Positions 1-7,600 of a stretch of DNA of 64,000 nt are shown piece after piece. The stretch covers positions 1-64,000 of the forward strand of contig CAZSBG010000004.1 in NCBI GenBank assembly GCA_964605145.1, read 5' to 3'. A program made the position numbers and the translations under genes. The notes beneath the pieces are model-generated. The model was given only the letters and a program-made list of their open reading frames with translations, was not told the origin of the DNA and ran no database searches. The DNA comes from CAZSBG01 sp964605145. GTDB taxonomy: Bacteria > Zhuqueibacterota > Zhuqueibacteria > Thermofontimicrobiales > Thermofontimicrobiaceae. Within the stretch, counting starts at the first letter, position 1; every line of letters starts with the position of its first letter.

Positions 1-2
1 GG

Positions 3-77
3 AATGCCTGTGGTACGGGAATGACAATGATATGGGAATATTGCCTTGTTTCTCGATACGTTTTTCAATCTGACTAA
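3..77 (+). CDS. Possible 3' end of an upstream gene (partial, unidentified)
   Basis: An open frame enters from the left edge and stops at a TAA at 75-77, giving 24 residues that include CGTGMTMIWEYC. The glycine-rich stretch followed by a short hydrophobic run loosely recalls the C-terminal strand of thiolase-fold enzymes, but the piece is too short to assign. A second frame ending at about 74 is equally open, so even the choice of frame is uncertain. Treat it as a possible gene tail only. Confidence 0.2.
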   Translation, partial: NACGTGMTMIWEYCLVSRYVFQSD

Positions 78-502
78 GTAGTACGATACACTTTATTTTA
101 AAAATGCTGTCTAATTTTATTCAGTTAATTTAGTTTATAAGTATAGAATATTCATTTGATTAAAATGATATTCTCTTTTTTTGTAGTAGAAATAATTCAT
201 TTTTCTAGCAATATTTCCGCAATTCGAAGCATTTGGTTCTATTAATACGTGGAACATTTGAAACTAAGAGTGAGCTTAGTCTTTTTTGCGGCAATAAAAT
301 TTGAATGGTTTAGTTTAAATCAAGATACTTACAATGTATTTCGTGGGCTATGAAACGTTGTAAGTTGAGAGAAATTTAATTAGTTCATTTGATCTCTGGG
401 CAAAAAAGGAGTAATTTCTTAACGATTCAGTTTCGGACTAAAACTGAATTGATAACGAGACGCCAGTTTTAACAATTCTGGTCAAAAGAGTGGGGATTAA
501 AC
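78..502. other. AT-rich intergenic region upstream of the acetyltransferase gene
   Basis: No convincing ORF is seen on either strand. The stretch is strongly AT-rich and contains the inverted repeat described at 425-449 and a smaller one at 463-481 (CCAG ... CTGG). I see no tRNA, rRNA or insertion-sequence end. It probably carries the promoter of the downstream gene, but no -35/-10 pair stands out. Confidence 0.5.
425..449. promoter_or_regulatory. Perfect 9-bp inverted repeat upstream of the acetyltransferase gene
   Basis: ATTCAGTTT at 425-433 is repeated in reverse complement as AAACTGAAT at 441-449, with a 7-nt loop. It lies about 54 bases upstream of the start at 503. No T-run follows, so an intrinsic terminator is unlikely. 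An operator or a 5' leader hairpin is possible. The repeat is seen directly; its function is inference. Confidence 0.35.
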
Positions 503-1216
503 ATGAACCTTTCAGCACAATCAATACCCGAAGAAACGATTGAAGCTGTAGCAAGAAGTCTGTTCAAAGAAACACATCACTATGGCTTTAAACAGGTTGA
601 CTATTTGCGATTCGTCAATCTGTTGTTGGATATGTCTATGAAAAACGGGAATGGTGAAAATAATAATAATAAGACTTCCACCATTCATGTCAAATCACAT
701 GATATGAATACGTTGCCATTAAATGGTAACAGGACCATTATTCGCGCGTTTAATGAGCATACCGACATAAATATATTGAAGAGGTGGGTGGCTGATAAGG
801 ATGGTAGGCATTTTCTTCTCTCCAGAATAACTGCTAAACAATCCAATATCGATGAGTTGATCAAAAGCGTTCATAACATCATTGGCATGATTACACTGAA
901 AGATGGAACCCCGATAGGACTGATGGCTTTTTTAGACCATGATGAGATTCAGCGCAAGGCAGAATTGAGAAAACTGATCGGTGAATCTGATTTCAGAGGT
1001 AAGGGATACGCAAAAGAAGCGACAGAACTCTGGATTCAGTACGGAATCTCCTTTTTAAACCTGAAAAAAATATATCTAAACACCCTGGATACGAACATTC
1101 GAAACATAAGGCTCAATGAGGAACTTGGGTTCAAAGTTGAAGGGATTCTGCGTAATGAATGTTTTTTTGATGATGAATATCATGACATTCTCAAGATGGG
1201 ATTGATAATTGATTGA
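503..1216 (+). CDS. GNAT-family N-acetyltransferase with a helical N-terminal extension
   Basis: This 237-residue protein should transfer an acetyl group from acetyl-CoA to an amine, using a GNAT fold in the cytoplasm. The GNAT part covers about residues 70-237. The acetyl-CoA loop is visible as ESDFRGKGYAKEA at about 171-183, and the family ending follows with NIRNIRLNEELGFKVEGILR. Residues 1-50 are outside the usual fold and look amphipathic and helical (ETHHYGFKQVDYLRFVNLLLD). A low-complexity GENNNNK linker joins the two parts. A purine-rich GGGGA at about 492-496 supports the start. The gene precedes the megasynthase genes on the same strand by 389 bases. It might acetylate the product or a precursor, or be unrelated; the substrate cannot be read from the sequence. 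Confidence 0.8.
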   Translation: MNLSAQSIPEETIEAVARSLFKETHHYGFKQVDYLRFVNLLLDMSMKNGNGENNNNKTSTIHVKSHDMNTLPLNGNRTIIRAFNEHTDINILKRWVADKDGRHFLLSRITAKQSNIDELIKSVHNIIGMITLKDGTPIGLMAFLDHDEIQRKAELRKLIGESDFRGKGYAKEATELWIQYGISFLNLKKIYLNTLDTNIRNIRLNEELGFKVEGILRNECFFDDEYHDILKMGLIID

Positions 1217-1278
1217 CAAATCCTATTCTTGTTGCAGAGTTCCGCAGATCAAAAACGGGATGGTAAGCTGGGGGAATA

Positions 1279-1302
1279 CTCGAAAGGCTTTAATTTTTCG
1301 AG
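1279..1302 (+). terminator. Weak hairpin downstream of the acetyltransferase gene
   Basis: CTCGAAA at 1279-1285 pairs with TTTCGAG at 1296-1302 around a 10-nt loop, 63 bases after the acetyltransferase stop. T-rich sequence follows only after about ten bases, so this is at best an imperfect intrinsic terminator. Confidence 0.25.
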
Positions 1303-1439
1303 ATCGGATATTTATCTATATTTTTTATTTTGATGAATACTTATCTTTTCGTATCAACAACCGACTAATTCAAATCTCAATTTCAATTTTGTAATCCGAA
1401 TTAAAAATCGTGAATATACGCTTCTCAAGTTCAAATGCC

Positions 1440-1468
1440 TTGAGCGGATTTTGGGAATATTTTATTCT
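1440..1468 (+). promoter_or_regulatory. Possible sigma70-like promoter for the cluster
   Basis: TTGAGC at 1440-1445 and TATTCT at 1463-1468 are separated by 17 bases, each matching the vegetative consensus at four of six positions. The pair lies about 140 bases upstream of the first PKS start. In AT-rich DNA such matches arise by chance, so this is a weak call. Confidence 0.2.
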
Positions 1469-1518
1469 AACAGAAAAAAATGGGGGAGTTCGATTTATTC
1501 GAACATCGCGTGTTGAAT

Positions 1519-1555
1519 CACAATTATTTGATTTCTCTTGAGAAAAGAAATTGTG
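1519..1555. promoter_or_regulatory. Nested inverted repeat just upstream of the first PKS gene
   Basis: CACAATT at 1519-1525 is mirrored by AATTGTG at 1549-1555. Inside it TTTCT at 1532-1536 is mirrored by AGAAA at 1541-1545. The structure ends 50 bases before the start codon at 1606, a suitable place for an operator or a leader hairpin. The symmetry is seen; the role is inference. Confidence 0.3.
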
Positions 1556-1605
1556 AAAACCAGAAATCACAAATAAAAATTTTAATACAGGAAAAAATAT
1601 AGCTT

Positions 1606-4600
1606 ATGAGCATTCATTCAAAACTTTTTAAAGGCTCCAATTTTGAACCGACAACTCTCGTAGAGTTGCTCCGATGGAGAGCGAAAAATTTCCCCAACGA
1701 AAGGGCTTACACCTGGTTAAAGGACGGTGAAAGCGAAGAGTTAATTATGACCTACGCTGAATTGGATCAAAAAGCCAGAATGATTGGCGCCTGGTTGCAG
1801 TCCAGAGTGGCGAAAGGGGAACGGGCATTACTCATTTATCCGCCGGGAATGGAATATGTTTTAGCATTTTTCGGTTGTTTGTATGCCGGTGTGGTTGCTG
1901 TACCGGCATATCCACCTGATCCGACCCGGTTGAACAGAACATTGCCGCGACTTCAGGCAATAGCCAACGACGCCCAGGCAAGTATCGCATTGACAACAGA
2001 TTCCATATTGTCCATGATGAAAATCATGAAACTTGGCTCGAAAGTGACTGATTCTCTTGAAAAAGTGCCTTTCCTGAAAAAATTCGGGAGTTCTCTGAGT
2101 TCTTTCATTTCTCAGAAAAGCGCCATTGCTCACGCCAAGGATCTCGGCGATTTGACCTGGTTGTCTACTGAGGATATTGATAAGGATTTTACTGATAAAT
2201 GGAACAATCCAAAAATTGACGAAGATACGCTTTCTTTCCTTCAATATACGTCGGGTTCGACCGGATTACCGCGCGGTGTGATGCTGAGTCACGAAAATTT
2301 ACTCTATAATTCAGCCCTCATTTATGAAGGAATGGGATATACATCAGAAAGTGAAGGTGTGATATGGCTTCCAATTTATCATGATATGGGGCTCATCGGC
2401 GGTGTTTTGCAGCCCCTGTACGGCGGCGTACCCTGTACCCTCATGTCACCTATTGCATTTCTGCAGCGTCCCCTGAGATGGATGCAGGCGATTTCACGCA
2501 TCAAAGACAAGCGGGTCATCAGTGGCGGTCCCAATTTTTCGTACGATCTTTGTGCCAGAAAAATTTCGCCGGATCAGCGCGCCCAGCTCGATTTGAGCAA
2601 TTGGGACTTGGCATTCAGCGGGGCTGAACCTGTTCGGCCAGAAACAGTTGAACGTTTTTCAGAAACCTTTAAATCGGCCGGTTTCAGAAAACAGGCGTTT
2701 TACCCCTGCTATGGTTTGGCAGAAGCCACGCTATTTGTTTCCGGCGGCGAACGCGATGAGGTGCCTGTCATTTTTGAAATCAAATCTGATGAACTCAAGA
2801 AAAACAGGGTAGTGGAAGCCGGGCCACAGGATGCTAATAAACAAATATCGGTTGGCTGTGGTCATACACGCGGGGATCAGGAAATTGTCATTGCTAATCC
2901 TGAATCACACGCGCAATGCAAGCCGAATCAGGTGGGAGAAATCTGGATTTCTGGGAAAAGTGTTGCCCGGGGGTACTATAATCGACCAGAGGACACTAAA
3001 GAGACATTTCAGGCATTTCTTGCGAATAGTGAAAATGGCCCGTATCTGCGAACCGGGGATTTGGGATTTCTCAAAGATGGGGAGTTGTTCATCACCGGTC
3101 GCATCAAAGACCTCATTATTATTCGCGGTCGAAATCATTATCCTCAGGATATTGAATTTACTGTTCAGTCGTGTCACCCGGAATTGCGACCGGGCTGCAC
3201 CGCTGTTTTTTCAACGGATATTGATGGCGAAGAGCGATTAGTGGTGGTTCAGGAGGTTCGCAATCCTAAAAAACTGGATTCGGATGAGGTCATTAATCAG
3301 ATTCGCCGCACCGTAACCGAAGCGCATGAATTGCAAGCGTATACCGTGGTGCTTATCAAACCCCGGTCAATATCCAAAACATCGAGTGGAAAAATTCAGC
3401 GACAGGCCACAAAAAATGAATTCCTGCAAAAGAAGTTGCAAGTCGTCGCTGAATGGCATGCGTCAAGCGCGCCTAAAGCTAAAAAGGATTCGGATAAGGC
3501 GGCAAAAATTGTGGCGCCAAAAGATGCGCCTGACAGAAGTGACACGTCAGCGCCGGTCTCGCGTTCGAAGAAAAATCCGGAAATTGAAAAAATAGAATCC
3601 TGGCTCGTGGCGAATTTAGCCGAAACACTGGGACTGGAGCCGGATGAAATTGATATTCATGAGCCGTTCATCAATTTTGGATTGGATTCTGCCCAGGCGG
3701 TGGGACTTGCCGGCGATCTGGAAGAGTGGATGGAACGTACATTTCCTCCGACTTTGGTCTGGGACTATCCCACGATTGAAGCGCTTGCCCGCTATCTGGC
3801 TGATGATGCGTCAGAGCAGGCAAGCCAGGAAAAGGTTGAACAGGTACAGCAGGCATTCTCTGAACCCATTGCCATTATTGGAATGGGATGTCGCTTTCCC
3901 GGCGCAGACAATCCTCATGAATTCTGGAAATTGCTCAGTGATGGGAAAAACGCCATTTCACGGGTACCCGGTGACCGCTGGGATATTGATAAATTCTACG
4001 ATGCAAATCCGGACACTCCCGGAAAGATGATCAGCAAATTTGGTGGATTCCTTGAATCGGTGGACCAGTTCGATCCCCAGTTTTTTGGAATTTCTCCCCG
4101 GGAAGCCGCAAAAATGGATCCCCAGCAAAGGCTTCTGCTTGAGGTAACCTGGGAGGCGCTGGAAAACGCAGGCATTCCGCCAAAGAATTTAGCCGGGACA
4201 AATACCGGCGTTTTCGTTGGCATTAGTAATACCGACTATCAAGGGCCGCTGTATACCTACCACAATGTATTGGATGCATATTCAGGAACCGGGAATGCAA
4301 CCAGCATTATCGCTAACAGAATTTCCTATTCATTTGATTTCCGAGGTCCGAGCATCGCAATGGATACAGCATGTTCTTCATCGCTGGTTTCAGTGCATCT
4401 GGCTGTACAGAGTTTGAGGAACGGCGAAACCCGGCTGGCAATTGCCGGTGGCGTCAATTTGATTATTTCGCCTGAGTTGAATATTACATTTTCACGGGCA
4501 CGAATGATTTCCGGGGACGGGTTTTGCAAAACATTCGATGCAGCAGCGGATGGCTACGGTCGCGGTGAGGGATGCGGTATGATTGTGCTCAAAAGATTGT

Positions 4601-7600
4601 CTGAAGCGCTGAAAGATGGCGATAATATTCTCGCGGTCATTCGCGGTTCTGCTGTGAACCAGGATGGTCGAAGCAATGGCATTACTGCGCCAAATGGTGC
4701 CTCGCAGCAGGCAGTCATTCGAATGGCGCATGCCAACGCTCGGGTGAAAGCAGAGGAAATCAGTTACATTGAAACGCACGGAACAGGCACACCATTGGGT
4801 GATCCCATCGAAGTGCAGGCACTGGCAGAAGTGATGAAAAATCGACCAAAAGACCAGCCTCTTCGCATCGGTTCAGTCAAAACAAATATCGGCCATTTGG
4901 AATCTGCGGCAGGCATCGCCGGTTTGATAAAAACAGTACTTGCGCTTAAATATCGGGAAATTCCGAAACACCTGCACTTCAGCCAGATAAATCCGCATAT
5001 TCCCATTGATAAATATCCAATCGAAATTTCTGCGGAGAGAAAAACGTGGGAGAGCAACAATCAGCGGCGACTTGCCGGGGTTAGTTCCTTTGGTTTTGGC
5101 GGAACAAATGCTCACATTGTTTTGGAGGAGGCGCCGGTTCAAAAAATGATGAAAAATGAGCCGGAACGACCGCGGCATATTCTGACTCTTTCAGCAAAGA
5201 ACGACGCAGCTTTGAACAGTGCAATCGGGCGATATTTGGATCGTCTCGAATCGAATGAAATGGATTCCATTGCTGATTTCTGCTACACAGCGAATTGCGG
5301 CAGGCAGCATTTTGATCACAGAGCGGCAGTATCCGCTTTGAACCGGGAGGATTTGATCACAAAATTAGCGGACTTGAAAAAGGCTGGATTATCTTCGAAG
5401 AAAATTGATAGCAAAAAGACTTCAAAAATCGGATTTCTTTTCACAGGTCAGGGATCGCAATATCCCAATATGAGCAAGGAGCTTTACGAAACCCAGCCAA
5501 CATTCAAAGAATCGCTTGACAGGTGTGCTGAGATTCTCGATGCATACCTGGAAAAACCTTTGCTGGATGTCATTTTTCCTAAAAATGAAGAGGATGCAGA
5601 TTTAATCCATGAAACCCAATACACCCAACCCGCGCTCTTTTCCATCGAATATGCGCTGGCTGAGTTATGGCGATCCTGGGGAATTGAACCGGATTACGTT
5701 ATGGGGCATAGCATTGGTGAATATTCGGCCGGATGTTTCGCCGGATTTTACAGTCTGGAAGATGGATTGAAATTGATTGCTACCCGGGGCAAGTTGATGC
5801 AAGACCTGCCAAAGAATGGCGAAATGGCAGTTATATTTTCGAAACTGGATAATGTGAAATCAATGATTAAAGATTACAGCGACCAGGTGTCCATCGCTGC
5901 CATAAACGGCCCGGAAAATATCGTCATCTCCGGCAAGAAAGAGGCAGTTAAAACAGTGGTTGGTCTTTTTGAAGGCGAAGGTGTGAATACGCGAACACTG
6001 CATGTTTCACATGCCTTCCATTCACCGCTCATGGATACAATCCTCGATGAATTCGAGAGCGTTGCTGAAGAAGTGCAGTACAACATCCCAAAAATTCCGC
6101 TTATTTCCAATGCTGGCGGAAAACTATTGGGACCCTGGGAAATGCCGGATTCGAAATACTGGCGCAATCATATTCGGGAGACAGTGGAATTTTTTGCCGG
6201 CATGGAAAAGATGGTTGATGAAGGCTGTGAGATTTTTGTGGAAGTTGGCCCCAATCCTGTACTTTCCGGCATGGGTATTCGATGCGTGCCTGATGCGCGT
6301 GCAACCTGGCTGCCATCGCTGAGAGAAGGCAGAAGTGACTGGCAAATACTGACTGACAGTCTGGCAAAACTTTACGCCGCCGGTATCGATGTGGATTGGC
6401 AGGGATTTGAGTTGGATTACGATCGGGCTTTTGTTTACGTGCCCACATATCCATTCCAGCGAAGCCGGTACTGGCTGGATGTGAATGAGGGTCTGGATGC
6501 GGTTCAATCCCGGTCTGATTTGAAATTGGGTGGTTCGTGGCTCCATCCTCTGTTAAGCCAGCGAATGCGTTCACCATTAATCCATGAAATTGTATATACG
6601 TCGCAGTTCAGCATTGAACAGCTTCCGCTGCTCAACGATCATCGGATTTTTGGCATGCCTGTTTTTCCCGCAGTCGCCTATTTTGAGATGGTGCTGGCAG
6701 CGGCAAAAGCGCACTTTGGGGATGATGGATTCTCTCTGGAAAATGTATCTATTTTGGAAGCCATGTCATTTTCTCCCGGTGAATTACGCGATGTACAGGT
6801 GATTTTGAAAACCTCCGACGCCGGCGTCACCGAATTTCAAATTTACAGTGCCCCGGTTGCGAACAATGGAAATCAGGAATTATGGAAGCTGCATGCGACC
6901 GGTCAGGTGGGAAATGGTAAAGTTGGCCTTGCGAAGGCGCCGGAAATCGATCTCAACCAATTGCAGCGTCAATTTGAAATCGAAATGGACGTCAAGGAAT
7001 TTTACGATCAATTGCGGCAGCGAGGTTTGGAATACGGTCCGAGATTTCAGGGCATCGAATTGCTATGGCATAACGGAGCCCAGGCGCTCGGCAAGTTGAG
7101 ATTGCCGGATCCCTTCCAGTCTGAATCAAATGATTTCCGAATTCATCCCACATTGCTCGACGCCAGTTTTCAGCTATTTGGTGCAGTGGTCGCTGCAATG
7201 GAGACTACGGACAAAAACCAGGGTATCTATCTACCGGTCGGTATTAAATCTCTGAAAATTTTTAAACAACCCGATCCCATTCTCTGGAGTCATGTTGTAT
7301 TAAATGAAACCGAAGAATCCGGAAAGGAACTCCTCTCTGCGGATATTAGAATCTATGATGAACACGGTGAGCATGTTGCTGAAGTTGAAGGCCTTCAGTT
7401 AAAATATGCAAATCTCTCCGCATTGATGGCATCCGCGGCAGAGAAAATAGATGAATGGTTTTATGAAATGACCTGGGAAATCAGCGAACCTGCTGACCAG
7501 CAAAAATCAACCCAGGGCTTTGACGGGCAATGGCTCATTTTTGATTCAGGGAATCAGATTGAGAAGGATTTGGTGAAACGGATTCGTGATGGTGGTGGTG

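Larger units (their letters stand above)
1217..1605. other. Intergenic region upstream of the first megasynthase gene
   Basis: This 389-base AT-rich gap has no credible gene. The short open frames across it (for example 1209-1394) lack coding character. It holds a weak hairpin at 1279-1302, a possible promoter at 1440-1468 and an inverted repeat at 1519-1555. Being the gap before the first PKS gene, it is the most likely site of the main cluster promoter. Confidence 0.5.

Noticed and set aside
1209..1394. 61-codon ORF after the acetyltransferase gene
   Set aside because: It overlaps the preceding gene, runs through AT-rich intergenic DNA and has no protein-like pattern.
1606..3500. First domain of the loading protein as an acyl-CoA ligase or an amino-acid A domain
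   Set aside because: YHDMGLIGG and YGLAEATLF, and a carrier protein directly after it, fit a fatty-acyl-AMP ligase better.
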